The notes: generated from the sequence alone by a model not told the origin. DNA of 64,000 nt from Paenibacillus glycanilyticus (GCF_023715145.1 NZ_JAMBNP010000002.1:682001-746000), one strand, 5' to 3'; positions 51,194-60,522 are shown, counted from the stretch's first letter. Translations and numbers: made by a program.

Positions 51194-52708
51194 ATGAGTG
51201 TTGCAAAGCAATTGCAAATGAAGGGGATCCGGAAAGCTTTTTCCGGCGTCCCCGCCCTCCGCGACGTCGATTTCAACCTGCTTAGCGGCGAGGTTCATGC
51301 GCTGCTAGGCGCTAATGGCGCCGGCAAGAGCACGCTGATGAAAATTTTATCGGGTGCATACAGCCAAGACGAGGGTACCGTTACAATCGACGGGCGACAG
51401 GTTCATATTGGTTCACCCGGGGATGCCAAACAAATGGGCATCCATTGTGTTTATCAGGAAGTTGATACGGCTCTTGTTCCTCAGCTGAGCGTTGCGGAGA
51501 ATGTAATGCTCGACAGGATTTCAAGCAAGGGCAGCAGCTTATGGCTGAACTGGCGCAAGCTGGAGAAGCAGGCGGTAGAAACCTTGGCGAGACTTGGAGC
51601 TACGATCCCGGTCAAGAAAAAGGCAGGGGAATTGACGCTTGCCGAGAAGCAGCTTGTTCTGATTGCCAGACTGCTGACTGAAAAAGCTAAATACGTTATT
51701 TTTGACGAGCCGACCGCACCGCTTAGCCTGGAAGAAGCGGAGCGGTTATTCCGTGTTATTGGACAGCTGAAGGAAGAGGGGATCGGGATCGTGTATATCT
51801 CCCACCGCCTTCCGGAAGTGTTTCAGCTTTGCGACCGCATAACCGTTATGCGTGACGGCGAACGAGTCATGACGGAGCCAACCTCGGCCGTATCGATAGA
51901 TGATGTTGTACAGGCTATGCTTGGCCGTGTATTCGAGGAAGAGTTCCCGAAAACGGAGGTTCCGATTGGAGGACCGCTTCTTGAGGTATCGGGCGTTACA
52001 CGCGGCCATCATGTCCGCAATGTCAGCTTTCATGCGCGCAGCGGCGAAGTAGTGGCGGTTGTTGGTCTTGTCGGAGCGGGTAAAACCGAGCTGTCGAGAG
52101 TACTGTTTGGTGCGGATAAAGCAGACAAGGGCAGCGTTACGATTGCCAAAAAAGTGATCAAGAATATTGAACCGGCCGATGCCATCGCGGGCGGGATTGT
52201 GCTTGTGCCGGAGGAACGCCGGAAGCAGGGCATTCTTGTCGGGGAATCCGTTCAGAATAACTTGAGCTTGCCGATCCTGAAGCTGATGACGAGAAGCGGC
52301 TTCCTGTCGGGCAAGAAGGAGTCAAATAACGCGGCGGCGATTATCGGCAGGCTGGGAATCAAGACCTCTTCTTCCCAGCAGAAAACCGGCCAGTTAAGCG
52401 GCGGTAATCAGCAAAAGGTGTCCATCGGCAAATGGCTGCCGACGGGTGCGGAAGTCTATTTGTTCGACGAGCCGACTAAAGGCGTAGATATCGGGGCAAA
52501 AAGCGATATTTTCCGGATTATCGGCACACTTGCGGAGCAAGGAAAGGCTATTGTTTATTTAACATGTGAATTTGCAGAAGCGATGGGCATAGCCGACCGG
52601 ATTCTTGTCATGTGCGATGGAGCAATCGTGAAGGAATTTGGCCGGGGTGAAGCCACGCAGGAGCTGCTGATGCTGTATGCGAGCGGCGGCAAGGAGGAGC
52701 AGGCATGA
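51194..52708 (+). CDS. sugar ABC transporter ATP-binding protein
   Basis: A 504-residue RbsA/XylG-type ATPase with two fused nucleotide-binding domains. Domain one has GANGAGKST (Walker A); domain two has GLVGAGKTE and the signature QLSGGNQQK. AGAGGTG lies 6 bases before the ATG at 51194; the GTG at 51185 is too close. It energises the permease with which it overlaps by 4 bases. Sugar specificity is not visible. Confidence 0.92.
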   Translation: MSVAKQLQMKGIRKAFSGVPALRDVDFNLLSGEVHALLGANGAGKSTLMKILSGAYSQDEGTVTIDGRQVHIGSPGDAKQMGIHCVYQEVDTALVPQLSVAENVMLDRISSKGSSLWLNWRKLEKQAVETLARLGATIPVKKKAGELTLAEKQLVLIARLLTEKAKYVIFDEPTAPLSLEEAERLFRVIGQLKEEGIGIVYISHRLPEVFQLCDRITVMRDGERVMTEPTSAVSIDDVVQAMLGRVFEEEFPKTEVPIGGPLLEVSGVTRGHHVRNVSFHARSGEVVAVVGLVGAGKTELSRVLFGADKADKGSVTIAKKVIKNIEPADAIAGGIVLVPEERRKQGILVGESVQNNLSLPILKLMTRSGFLSGKKESNNAAAIIGRLGIKTSSSQQKTGQLSGGNQQKVSIGKWLPTGAEVYLFDEPTKGVDIGAKSDIFRIIGTLAEQGKAIVYLTCEFAEAMGIADRILVMCDGAIVKEFGRGEATQELLMLYASGGKEEQA

Positions 52709-53694
52709 GAGAGAAGTCATTGGATTTCGTTTTTAAATTTGGATCATTACTTGTTATTGCCTTAGTCATCCTATTCTTCTCGATGTGGGATGAGCATTTC
52801 TTTACTTACGCGAACTTATCTGATATTCTGCGGTCGATCTCCATCACGACGTTTGTTGCGATTGGCGTTACCTTCTCTCTGACGGTAGACGGCTTCGACT
52901 TGTCCGTAGGCTCTACCGTATCGCTAACGACGGTTGTAACGGCAGCCTTCATGGTCTGGTATGAGCAGCCGTTAGTCGTCGTTATCGTAGTTGCGCTTCT
53001 GATAGGTGCTTTGGTAGGCTTGTTAAATGCGCTTCTGATCGTCAAGGTCCGCATTCCGGACATGCTGGCGACACTTGCTGTTATGTACATCGTTGGCGGT
53101 ATTCACAAGACTTATACAAAAGGTTATTCGATCTACAACAATATGCCTATGCCTGACGGCTCTACGGCCCCGGGCAAGTTCAGCGAATCGTTCTTGTGGC
53201 TGGGACAAGGCAAGCTGTTTGGGGTTCCGGTACCCGTCGTGCTGATGGTTATTGCCGTTATTGCCGTTCATCTGTTCTTCAAATACACCAGATGGGGACG
53301 CCAAATGTATACGACCGGCGGCAACGAAGAAGCTGCTCGCCTCTCCGGCGTAAGAGTACGACGCATTCGTACGGCTGCCTACGTCGCTTCTGGCATCTTC
53401 GCAGCAATCGGCGGTATTTTGTATGCGGCGCGCGTAGGAACCGGTCAGATCGATGCTGGCGCTCCTATGATGATGGAATCGGTTGCTGCAGTCTTTATCG
53501 GGTACTCGGTGCTCGGAGCCGGCCGGCCGAACGTAATTGGCACTTTCTTTGGCGCCATCCTGATCGGGGTGCTGCTAAACGGAATGACGATGATGAAAGT
53601 GCAGTACTATGCCAATGACATCATCAAAGGCATTGTGCTCGTGCTTGCGCTGGCGGTTACCTTTATTCATTTGTCAAGAAGACGCAGCGGATAA
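52705..53694 (+). CDS. sugar ABC transporter permease
   Basis: A 329-residue permease of the branched-chain-amino-acid/ribose type (BPD_transp_2), with about nine helices and the conserved GFDLSVGS motif near residue 60. It overlaps the ATPase gene by 4 bases. The operon contains no regulator or sugar kinase, so its substrate stays undefined. Confidence 0.92.
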   Translation: MREKSLDFVFKFGSLLVIALVILFFSMWDEHFFTYANLSDILRSISITTFVAIGVTFSLTVDGFDLSVGSTVSLTTVVTAAFMVWYEQPLVVVIVVALLIGALVGLLNALLIVKVRIPDMLATLAVMYIVGGIHKTYTKGYSIYNNMPMPDGSTAPGKFSESFLWLGQGKLFGVPVPVVLMVIAVIAVHLFFKYTRWGRQMYTTGGNEEAARLSGVRVRRIRTAAYVASGIFAAIGGILYAARVGTGQIDAGAPMMMESVAAVFIGYSVLGAGRPNVIGTFFGAILIGVLLNGMTMMKVQYYANDIIKGIVLVLALAVTFIHLSRRRSG

Positions 53695-53736
53695 GAAGAA
53701 AAATAAATGAAAGTGTCGCTAACCTCTACAGGCTAC

Positions 53737-53765
53737 TTGAAATTGGAAAACGGCTGTATTACTAT
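53737..53765 (+). promoter_or_regulatory. sigma-A promoter for hbs
   Basis: TTGAAA (53737-53742), 17-base spacer, TACTAT (53760-53765). Confidence 0.55.
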
Positions 53766-53858
53766 AAGTTTGTTTGATGTTGAGGTATATTTTTCAAGTT
53801 TTCAGTAAATAAGAGGGATAAGATGACTCTTCATTTGCCTTTAGGGGAGGTGAAACAA

Positions 53859-54134
53859 ATGAACAAAACCGATCTGATTAACAAAGTGGCTGAATTGTCC
53901 GATCTGTCGAAGAAGGATGCAACGAAAGCTGTTGACGCAGTTTTCGAAGCGATTTCCGATGCCCTTCAAGGCGGAGACAAAGTACAACTGGTTGGCTTCG
54001 GTAACTTTGAAGTTCGCGAACGCCAAGCCCGTAAAGGACGCAATCCGCAAACAGGCGAAGAGATTGATATCGCTGCAAGCAAAATGCCTGCATTCAAGCC
54101 TGGTAAATCTCTTAAAGACCTCGTCTCCAATTAA
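53859..54134 (+). CDS. hbs: HU-family DNA-binding protein
   Basis: A 91-residue nucleoid protein that bends [15 protein letters not shown] at the N-terminus and the [10 protein letters not shown] beta-arm with FKPGKSLK are classic HU. The ATG at 53859 follows GGGGAGGTG. In B. subtilis hbs lies next to spoIVA and is followed by mtrA-mtrB. Confidence 0.96.
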   Translation: MNKTDLINKVAELSDLSKKDATKAVDAVFEAISDALQGGDKVQLVGFGNFEVRERQARKGRNPQTGEEIDIAASKMPAFKPGKSLKDLVSN

Positions 54135-54146
54135 TTGCATGATTCT

Positions 54147-54182
54147 AGCGCCCGAACGCAGCCGCGTTCGGGCGCTTTCGTT
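54147..54182 (+). terminator. terminator after hbs
   Basis: AGCGCCCGAACGC pairs with GCGTTCGGGCGCT and ends in TTT. Confidence 0.88.
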
Positions 54183-54277
54183 ATGCCTGCTGCCAAGTCT
54201 TGCATGTCGGCTCCGGTCTATAGTATAATCGAGCCCAGCAATAGGATGCTAGAGCAGTTCATTAAGCGAGTGCTTAC

Positions 54278-54375
54278 GGCAATTTGGGTGATGATTCATT
54301 GAGCGCATGCTTACGAGGTAAGAATTATCACAACTGGCTTAAAGGCAGCCAATTGTGTGACAATTCTTTTTAGGA
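54278..54375 (+). repeat. 98-bp direct repeat, copy 1, upstream of mtrB
   Basis: Copy 1 contains GCTTACGAGGTAAGAATT, a GC-containing hairpin loop region, then AATTCTTTTTAGGA. It differs from copy 2 (54421-54518) at about three bases: one in the 5' part and two in the loop (GGCTTAAAGG against GGCCGAAAGG). Confidence 0.85.
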
Positions 54376-54420
54376 TATGCTTTCGAAGCAATGAAGTCCT
54401 CACAATATGCCCCTTATTTA

Positions 54421-54518
54421 GGCAATTTAGGTGATGATTCATTGAGCGCATGCTTACGAGGTAAGAATTATCACAACTGGCCGAAAGGCAGCCAATTGTG
54501 TGACAATTCTTTTTAGGA
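54421..54518 (+). repeat. 98-bp direct repeat, copy 2; its end is the mtrB ribosome site
   Basis: Copy 2 forms AGAATTATCACA..ACTGGC / GCCAATTGTGTGACAATTCT (with one mismatch and a bulge) and is followed by TTTTTAGGAGG. The AGGAGG is the ribosome site of mtrB, 7 bases before its ATG. The pairing pattern is shared with the cmk leader element. Confidence 0.85.
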
Positions 54519-54526
54519 GGGTTAAG

Positions 54527-54748
54527 ATGGAGCCGACTCAAGGCGATTACATCGTTATCAAAGCGAAGGATCAAGGCGTTCAGGTAATTGGCCTCACGCG
54601 TGGTCAGGATACCAAGTTCCATCACACGGAGAAGCTGGACAAGAATGAAATCTTAATCGTTCAATTTACGGACCATACATCAGCGGTCAAAATCCGCGGC
54701 AAAGCTTCCGTTATGACCAAACATGGCATCGTGGAAACGGATCAATAA
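54527..54748 (+). CDS. mtrB: trp RNA-binding attenuation protein (TRAP)
   Basis: TRAP forms an 11-mer ring that, with tryptophan bound, wraps trp leader RNA at GAG/UAG triplets and stops transcription. The 73-residue protein aligns closely with B. subtilis MtrB, and all three RNA-contact residues are present (Lys36, Lys55, Arg57, equal to 37, 56 and 58 in B. subtilis), as is the GLTRGxDTKFHH tryptophan loop. The usual upstream partner mtrA/folE is missing; hbs precedes it. No gene for anti-TRAP is seen. Confidence 0.95.
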   Translation: MEPTQGDYIVIKAKDQGVQVIGLTRGQDTKFHHTEKLDKNEILIVQFTDHTSAVKIRGKASVMTKHGIVETDQ

Positions 54749-54764
54749 ATATACGTGCGGACAA

Positions 54765-54803
54765 GCTCCCTTGCGCAGAACATGCGTGCAGGGAGTTTTT
54801 TTT
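54765..54803 (+). terminator. terminator after mtrB
   Basis: CTCCCT..GC pairs with GC..AGGGAG and is followed by TTTTTTTT. Confidence 0.85.
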
Positions 54804-54872
54804 GTGCATAGCTTGGCTTCTTCGGTTGTAAAATGAAATATATGGATCTATTTCAATCGGGGGGATTCCGTT

Positions 54873-55430
54873 ATGCGTAAGGCATATTTGACGGCGCTTG
54901 GTGCAGCGCTTGCAGTAACGGCGGTAATCGGATTGCTGCCACATTCCGGGATTGGCCCAGGCAAGGGAAGAGGCGAGGTGGCTGTCTTTCGTCCCTCCGA
55001 GATGAAGAGGCTGACAAGCAGTAATCTGGTTGATGCGGTTATTGGCCTTCAGTTGACAGGCAGCGTAGGGAAGGTAGGGTGGAACCAGGCGGTCCTGACC
55101 GTCGAGATGCGCGCGGATGCCGAGATGCAGGCGGAGCGCTGGTACAGGGATATGGAGAAGCTTATCCGGCTGTCCTTCACCCAGATGGAGAACGTAAACC
55201 GGCTGCTGATCCGGTACGTGGATTCAAAGGAAAACAGCCGCATGCTGTTTGCGGCGGATATCCGCCGGACGGACAGCTGGCTGATGGACAATCTAAACGA
55301 ATTGAGCGATGCGGATCCGCTGCATGATGAGCAGTGGAGAAAGCGTCTGCGGATAGCTTATACGTCATTTCTTGAAGAACGGCTTGGCCCTATTGATACT
55401 TATTCCACTGCGCCCCTTCCATCCTCCTGA
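54873..55430 (+). CDS. hypothetical membrane-anchored protein
   Basis: A 185-residue protein with an N-terminal helix (about residues 5-23, likely uncleaved signal anchor) and an extracytoplasmic domain. The region from about residue 68 on is helical and rich in Glu, Arg and Met. I do not recognise it. GGGGGG precedes the ATG. It lies between mtrB and hepS where B. subtilis has no such gene. Confidence 0.75.
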   Translation: MRKAYLTALGAALAVTAVIGLLPHSGIGPGKGRGEVAVFRPSEMKRLTSSNLVDAVIGLQLTGSVGKVGWNQAVLTVEMRADAEMQAERWYRDMEKLIRLSFTQMENVNRLLIRYVDSKENSRMLFAADIRRTDSWLMDNLNELSDADPLHDEQWRKRLRIAYTSFLEERLGPIDTYSTAPLPSS

Positions 55431-55553
55431 CAGACATGTTTCAAATTATTGAACAATTATCTGCCGGCAGCTTGTTTCGTATGCTCAATACCTAAAGTTG
55501 TGCTATAATAGTTTAGATTATTTAGCGGCAATATCTGTTCGGAGGCTTACCCC

Positions 55554-56405
55554 ATGAAACCATATCGTATCAAAGAACTCGCATCCAAGTATGTCGAGTA
55601 TGACATGATCCAAACTTACACCGAGCTTCCTGCCTTTCCGGATCCGAGGCTGCGGCTGTTACATGCTGTGCTGAATGAGCATGGAGCATTAGCGCCAAAG
55701 AGCGAGCTGTACTCGCTTGTAGTCTCTCTGGTACAACTGGGCATGGATACGCATGACCTGATTGATACGGAGGAGACAAGGCGCTCAGAGACCGAAATGA
55801 GGGCCAGACAGCTGAAAGTGCTGGCAGGCGATTATTTCAGCAGCCGGTTCTACCAGCTTCTGTCGCAAGCCGGGCAGATCAGCATGGTATCCAAGATTAG
55901 CGCCGCCGTGTGCGAAGTAAACCGATTGAAAATGGATCTTTACATAAAGATGCAGCAATCGCAGTTAAAGGCGGAAGAGTATTTGAACAAGCTGACTGAG
56001 CTGAAAAGCGAAATGTTCCAGCTGTTCACCGGAATGATGGAAGGTGCATTCGTGAAGCTTTGGCCGGAGATGCTGCAAGATGTCAGCCGCTGCGAGACGG
56101 TTCTGGACGAAATGGATCGATTTGATTCACCATCCCGGTTTTATCAAAGCTGGGCTTATTGGCATGTCATGCAGGAAGGCACGCCTGAGGAGCAGCAATG
56201 CCTCTCTAAGCAGCCGGAGCCATCTGTTATCTATGATCTGCGGGGGAAATATGAACTGCAGAGCAGGCTGGTCTCGAAGCTTAAGGCAGCGGCGGACAGT
56301 CTTCGCCATACAGCAGCCAAGCTGGAATCCGACCAGCTGAAGAAAGTCATTCAGGATCTGGCGGATTCATTCCTGGAGAAGATGGCAGCCCATACCCGGG
56401 CTTAA
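55554..56405 (+). CDS. hepS: heptaprenyl diphosphate synthase component 1
   Basis: The 283-residue small subunit of heptaprenyl diphosphate synthase; it has no catalytic aspartates and needs the HepT subunit (59517) to make the menaquinone side chain. Conserved N-terminal features and helical composition fit HepS. GGAGGCTTACCCC precedes the ATG. The operon order hepS-menG...hepT is that of B. subtilis with three genes inserted. Confidence 0.92.
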   Translation: MKPYRIKELASKYVEYDMIQTYTELPAFPDPRLRLLHAVLNEHGALAPKSELYSLVVSLVQLGMDTHDLIDTEETRRSETEMRARQLKVLAGDYFSSRFYQLLSQAGQISMVSKISAAVCEVNRLKMDLYIKMQQSQLKAEEYLNKLTELKSEMFQLFTGMMEGAFVKLWPEMLQDVSRCETVLDEMDRFDSPSRFYQSWAYWHVMQEGTPEEQQCLSKQPEPSVIYDLRGKYELQSRLVSKLKAAADSLRHTAAKLESDQLKKVIQDLADSFLEKMAAHTRA

Positions 56406-56425
56406 TGAAATGAGGGAATAGACAG

Positions 56426-57151
56426 ATGAACGCAAACTCTAACTCAAGCTCAAGCTCGAAGGAGCATGTGCACGCGCTCTTCGAGAATATTGCACCGAAA
56501 TACGATATGATGAACGATCTGCTCAGCTTCCGCAGACATAAGGCATGGCGGAAGTTTACGATGCGGAAGATGAATGTGCAGCCGGGGCAGACGGCTCTGG
56601 ATCTGTGCTGCGGGACTTGCGACTGGACGATTGCGCTGGCGAAGGCAAGCGGCAGCGGCCAGATCGCGGGACTGGACTTCAGTCAGAATATGCTGGATGT
56701 CGGGGCCGTCAAGGTTAAGAATGAAGGCCTGAACGAGCAAATCACGCTCGTTCAAGGCAATGCCATGGAGCTTCCGTTTGCCGATAACTCATTCGACTTT
56801 GTTACAATCGGCTTTGGTCTGCGGAACGTTCCGGATTACCTGCAGGTTCTGAAGGAAATGCAGCGAGTCGTGAAGCCCGGCGGCAAGGTCGTATGTCTGG
56901 AGCTGTCAAAGCCAATGTGGCAGCCGTTCAAGGGGATGTACTATCTGTACTTCGAGAAGATGCTTCCGATGATCGGCAAATGGGTGGCAAAGCGCTTTGA
57001 CGAATATAAGTGGCTTCCGGATTCCCTGAAGCTGTTCCCTGATGCCAAGCAGTTATCCGAACTATTCCGGCAGGCCGGATTGCATGAAGTACAAGCCTAT
57101 CCGCTGACAGGCGGAATAGCAGCGCTTCACATCGGTACAAAGGAGAAATGA
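56426..57151 (+). CDS. menG: demethylmenaquinone methyltransferase
   Basis: MenG methylates demethylmenaquinone with SAM, the last step of menaquinone synthesis. The 241-residue protein has the Rossmann motif [15 protein letters not shown], the [15 protein letters not shown] block and HIG near the end. GAGGGAATAGACAG is upstream of the ATG. It overlaps or abuts ubiA. Confidence 0.95.
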   Translation: MNANSNSSSSSKEHVHALFENIAPKYDMMNDLLSFRRHKAWRKFTMRKMNVQPGQTALDLCCGTCDWTIALAKASGSGQIAGLDFSQNMLDVGAVKVKNEGLNEQITLVQGNAMELPFADNSFDFVTIGFGLRNVPDYLQVLKEMQRVVKPGGKVVCLELSKPMWQPFKGMYYLYFEKMLPMIGKWVAKRFDEYKWLPDSLKLFPDAKQLSELFRQAGLHEVQAYPLTGGIAALHIGTKEK

Positions 57152-57156
57152 CAGCA

Positions 57157-58032
57157 ATGATTCGCAAACTACGCATTATTCTTGAAATGATTAAGTTTGA
57201 ACATTCCGTATTCGCGCTTCCGTTCGCCTTTATGGGGGCGGTACTCGGCACGCTAGCGGTAGAAAAAAGATTGCCGACCTGGGGAGAGATTGGCTGGATT
57301 GCACTTGCGATGGTTGGTGCCCGCAGTGCGGCCATGAGCCTTAACCGAGTCATTGATAAGGCAATTGACAAGGCTAATCCAAGAACGGCCCAGCGGGCGC
57401 TGCCGGCAGGCCTCCTCAAATCGTTTGAGGTCTTATTGTTTATTATTGTTTCGTTCGTTCTGCTGTTTGTCGCGGCGGCGAACCTCGACCCGATCGCGCT
57501 GAAGCTAATGCCGATTGCGGTTATGATGCTTGTTTTATACTCCTATATGAAAAGAATCACTTGGCTCTGCCACGTATTCCTTGGCCTCACGATCGCATTG
57601 TCGCCGCTCGGCGGCTGGGTTGCGGTAACGGGCTCGCTCAATGCAGCGGCATGGGTGCTTTACTTTACCGTAGCCTTATGGATTGCCGGTTTCGATATCG
57701 TCTACGCGACGCAGGACTACGAGTATGACCGTGATAACGGCCTTCATTCGATCCCTGCGCGTTTCGGTCTATCCGGTGCCTTATGGATTGCAAGAGGCTT
57801 CCATGTTATTACGGCAATCGGGTTCTTCGCTTTGTTCTGGATGACGGAGCTGAGCTGGGTCTATCTGATTGGGACAATCGTATCCATTCTGATGCTGTTC
57901 TATCAGCACTGGCTCGTACGCCCCAATGATTTGTCCCGCGTGCAAATTGCATTCTTTGGAATGAACGGAACGCTAAGCGTTGTGTTGTTCGTCTTTGCGA
58001 TGTTTGACCTGCTGGTGGTGCACCAATGGTAG
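57157..58032 (+). CDS. ubiA: UbiA-family prenyltransferase (menaquinone pathway)
   Basis: A 291-residue polytopic membrane prenyltransferase. The first Mg2+ motif is N63-x3-D67-x3-D71 and the second is DYEYDRDNGLHSIP. It would attach the heptaprenyl chain to the aromatic head group. With ubiX and mqnA beside it, it is probably the MqnP-type enzyme of the futalosine route rather than a ubiquinone enzyme. The ATG at 57157 is 11 bases after AGGAG; the ATG at 57148 is too close. Confidence 0.9.
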   Translation: MIRKLRIILEMIKFEHSVFALPFAFMGAVLGTLAVEKRLPTWGEIGWIALAMVGARSAAMSLNRVIDKAIDKANPRTAQRALPAGLLKSFEVLLFIIVSFVLLFVAAANLDPIALKLMPIAVMMLVLYSYMKRITWLCHVFLGLTIALSPLGGWVAVTGSLNAAAWVLYFTVALWIAGFDIVYATQDYEYDRDNGLHSIPARFGLSGALWIARGFHVITAIGFFALFWMTELSWVYLIGTIVSILMLFYQHWLVRPNDLSRVQIAFFGMNGTLSVVLFVFAMFDLLVVHQW

Positions 58033-58655
58033 AGTCAAGCACTGGAGGAAGACCTAAACGCTGGGTCGTTGGCATCACCGGAGCAAGCGGGGCAATTTAC
58101 GGCATCCGGTTGATTGAAGAATTGCTTCAGGCTGAGTATCTTGTGCACGTCGTTGTGACTGAAGCGGGTTGGCGAGTGCTCAAAGAAGAGCTGGGCTGGG
58201 ATACGACGCGCCGCCAGGCGGCGCTGGAGCAGCGGTTTGGCGAAGCGGTAACGTCAGGCAAGCTGGTGTTCCATCCAAATGCAGATATAGGCGCCAGCAT
58301 TGCCAGCGGTTCTTTCCGGGTTGAAGGAATGGCCATTGTGCCCTGTTCGATGGGGTCGCTTGCTTCGATGGCAAGGGGAATCTCGGACGATTTGCTTACC
58401 CGTGCAGCAGATGTCATGCTGAAGGAAGGACGCAAGCTCATTATCGTACCGCGCGAGACGCCGCTGCACGCGATTCATCTGGAGAACATGCTGACATTGG
58501 CGCGCCTCGGCGTAAGAATCATTCCGGCTATGCCGGCCTTTTATTATAAACCGCAATCCATGGACGAAATGATTAACTTCCTTGTCGGCAAAGTGCTCGA
58601 TAGCATGACGATCGAGCATCATTTATTCAGAAGATGGGGAGATGATCTATCATGA
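58026..58655 (+). CDS. ubiX: UbiX-family flavin prenyltransferase
   Basis: A 209-residue enzyme that makes the prenylated FMN used by UbiD-type decarboxylases. The conserved GITGASGAIYGIRL nucleotide fold, PCSMGSLA and VPRETPLHAIH are present. It overlaps ubiA by 7 bases and mqnA by 4. A UbiD partner is not in the window. Confidence 0.93.
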   Translation: MVESSTGGRPKRWVVGITGASGAIYGIRLIEELLQAEYLVHVVVTEAGWRVLKEELGWDTTRRQAALEQRFGEAVTSGKLVFHPNADIGASIASGSFRVEGMAIVPCSMGSLASMARGISDDLLTRAADVMLKEGRKLIIVPRETPLHAIHLENMLTLARLGVRIIPAMPAFYYKPQSMDEMINFLVGKVLDSMTIEHHLFRRWGDDLS

Positions 58656-59512
58656 CGGGCAGACTGAATAATCCACTTCGCGTAGGCCGGATTGATTATG
58701 CGAATGCATGGCCGCTTTTTCATTACCTGGAGGACTATACCGAGCAAGCCGGCATAGATATTGTGCTAAAGGTGCCGGCGAAATTAAACCGGCTGCTGCG
58801 CGAAGGGGAGATACAAGTTTCGGCTGTATCTTCCTTTGCTTACGGGATGAATGATCAGGATTATATCCTGATGCCGCATTTATCGGTAGGGTCGGAGGGA
58901 AAAGTAAATTCAATCCTTCTGTTCCTGAAGGAACCGATTGAACAATCCCCGCCGGGCCGTATTGCGGTTACGACAACATCGGCAACCTCTGTTAACCTGC
59001 TCAAAATTCTGATGAAGAAGCATTATGAGCTGGATCCGGTGTACGAGCCGGCAGAGCCCGACCTGGAGCGGATGCTCGAAGGGGCTGACGGCGCGCTTCT
59101 GATTGGAGATCCTGCCATCCGGGAGTCATGGAAGAACAAAGGCCTTACCGTGATTGATCTCGGTGAAGTATGGAATACCTGGACCGGGCTCGCCATGACT
59201 TATGCCGTCGTTGCGGCACGCAAGGAAGCGGTGGAGACCTCGCCGGAAGCCTTCGAGCGTTTATACAAGGCGTTTACGACCAGCAAGGAACAAAGCTTAG
59301 CGAATCTTGCGCCGCTGATTAACAAAGCCTGCGAACAGCTTGGCGGTGATCCTGCTTACTGGCAAATGTACTTCACATGCCTGAACTATGATTTTGGACC
59401 TAAGCAGCAGGAAGGTTTGACCTTGTATTTCCGCTATGCCAAAGAGTTAGGCTTGCTTGACCATGAGGTAAGCCTGCATTTTTATAAAGAAGAATCTCTG
59501 CCGAACAGGTGA
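58652..59512 (+). CDS. mqnA: chorismate dehydratase MqnA
   Basis: MqnA dehydrates chorismate to 3-enolpyruvylbenzoate, the first step of the futalosine route to menaquinone. The 286-residue protein has the N-terminal RVGRIDYANAWPLFHYL motif and the later LIGDPAI and WTGLAMTYAVVA segments. It overlaps ubiX by 4 bases. No mqnB, mqnC or mqnD is visible in the window. Confidence 0.92.
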   Translation: MTGRLNNPLRVGRIDYANAWPLFHYLEDYTEQAGIDIVLKVPAKLNRLLREGEIQVSAVSSFAYGMNDQDYILMPHLSVGSEGKVNSILLFLKEPIEQSPPGRIAVTTTSATSVNLLKILMKKHYELDPVYEPAEPDLERMLEGADGALLIGDPAIRESWKNKGLTVIDLGEVWNTWTGLAMTYAVVAARKEAVETSPEAFERLYKAFTTSKEQSLANLAPLINKACEQLGGDPAYWQMYFTCLNYDFGPKQQEGLTLYFRYAKELGLLDHEVSLHFYKEESLPNR

Positions 59513-59516
59513 ATGA

Positions 59517-60491
59517 ATGAAACTATTAGACATTTTTGCAAAGTTAAAAGGCGATATGTCCCGAATTGAGCAAGAGCTGGAACGAAGCATATCGTTTGGC
59601 GATGAGCTGCTTAGCGAGACGTCTCTTCACCTGCTGAAGGCAGGGGGAAAGCGGCTGCGGCCAGTTTTCGTGCTGCTTGCGGGCAAGTTTGGGCAATACG
59701 ACCTTGAAAAACTGACGAAAGTGGCCGTGCCGCTGGAACTTATTCATATGTCCTCCCTGGTGCATGACGATGTTATCGACGATGCATCGACGCGGCGCGG
59801 CCAGCTTACCGTCAAATCCAAATGGGATAACCGGATTGCCATGTATACGGGCGATTATATTTTCGGCAGGGCGCTCACGATTGCAACCGAGCTGGATAAT
59901 CCGTTTATCCACCAGATGCTCTCGAAATCGCTTGTGCAGATGAGCATAGGCGAAATGGAGCAGATCCGGTATTTCTTCAATACGGAGCAAACCATCCGCG
60001 ATTATCTGCTGAGGATCCGGCGCAAGACGGCTCTGCTTATCGCCATCAGCTGCCAGCTTGGCGCTGCGGCGGCAGGGGCGGACCGGGATACGGTGAATCG
60101 GCTGTACCGGTACGGGTATAATGTAGGAATGACCTTCCAGATCCGAGATGATATGCTTGATCTGTTTGGTACCGAGAAGCAGATTGGCAAGCCTCCGGGT
60201 TCGGATATCCGCCAAGGCAATATTACATTGCCGGTTATTCTTGCTTTGAAGGACGAGAAGGTGCGCGAGCCGCTGCTTGAGCAAATCCGGATTATTCGGG
60301 AGCATAACGGAAATGTGGATACGAAACCGGCTATTTCGCTCATTAAGAGCAGTAAAGGCATTCAGCTGGCGGATCAGCTGGCGAATGATTACACCAAAAA
60401 AGCTTTGACCGCATTAGAGGGATTACCGGCAATCGGAGCGAAAAAGAATTTGACCGACATTGCGCATTTCGTAGGAAAGCGCAATTACTAA
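59517..60491 (+). CDS. hepT: heptaprenyl diphosphate synthase component 2 (HepT)
   Basis: The 324-residue catalytic subunit that adds four isopentenyl units to farnesyl diphosphate. It has both aspartate motifs: HDDVIDDA at about 83-90 (DDxxD) and QIRDDMLDLFG near 210. It begins 5 bases after mqnA stops. It works with HepS (55554). Confidence 0.95.
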   Translation: MKLLDIFAKLKGDMSRIEQELERSISFGDELLSETSLHLLKAGGKRLRPVFVLLAGKFGQYDLEKLTKVAVPLELIHMSSLVHDDVIDDASTRRGQLTVKSKWDNRIAMYTGDYIFGRALTIATELDNPFIHQMLSKSLVQMSIGEMEQIRYFFNTEQTIRDYLLRIRRKTALLIAISCQLGAAAAGADRDTVNRLYRYGYNVGMTFQIRDDMLDLFGTEKQIGKPPGSDIRQGNITLPVILALKDEKVREPLLEQIRIIREHNGNVDTKPAISLIKSSKGIQLADQLANDYTKKALTALEGLPAIGAKKNLTDIAHFVGKRNY

Positions 60492-60522
60492 GGGAAACGA
60501 CGGATTCGCAGAGCCACGAAGG

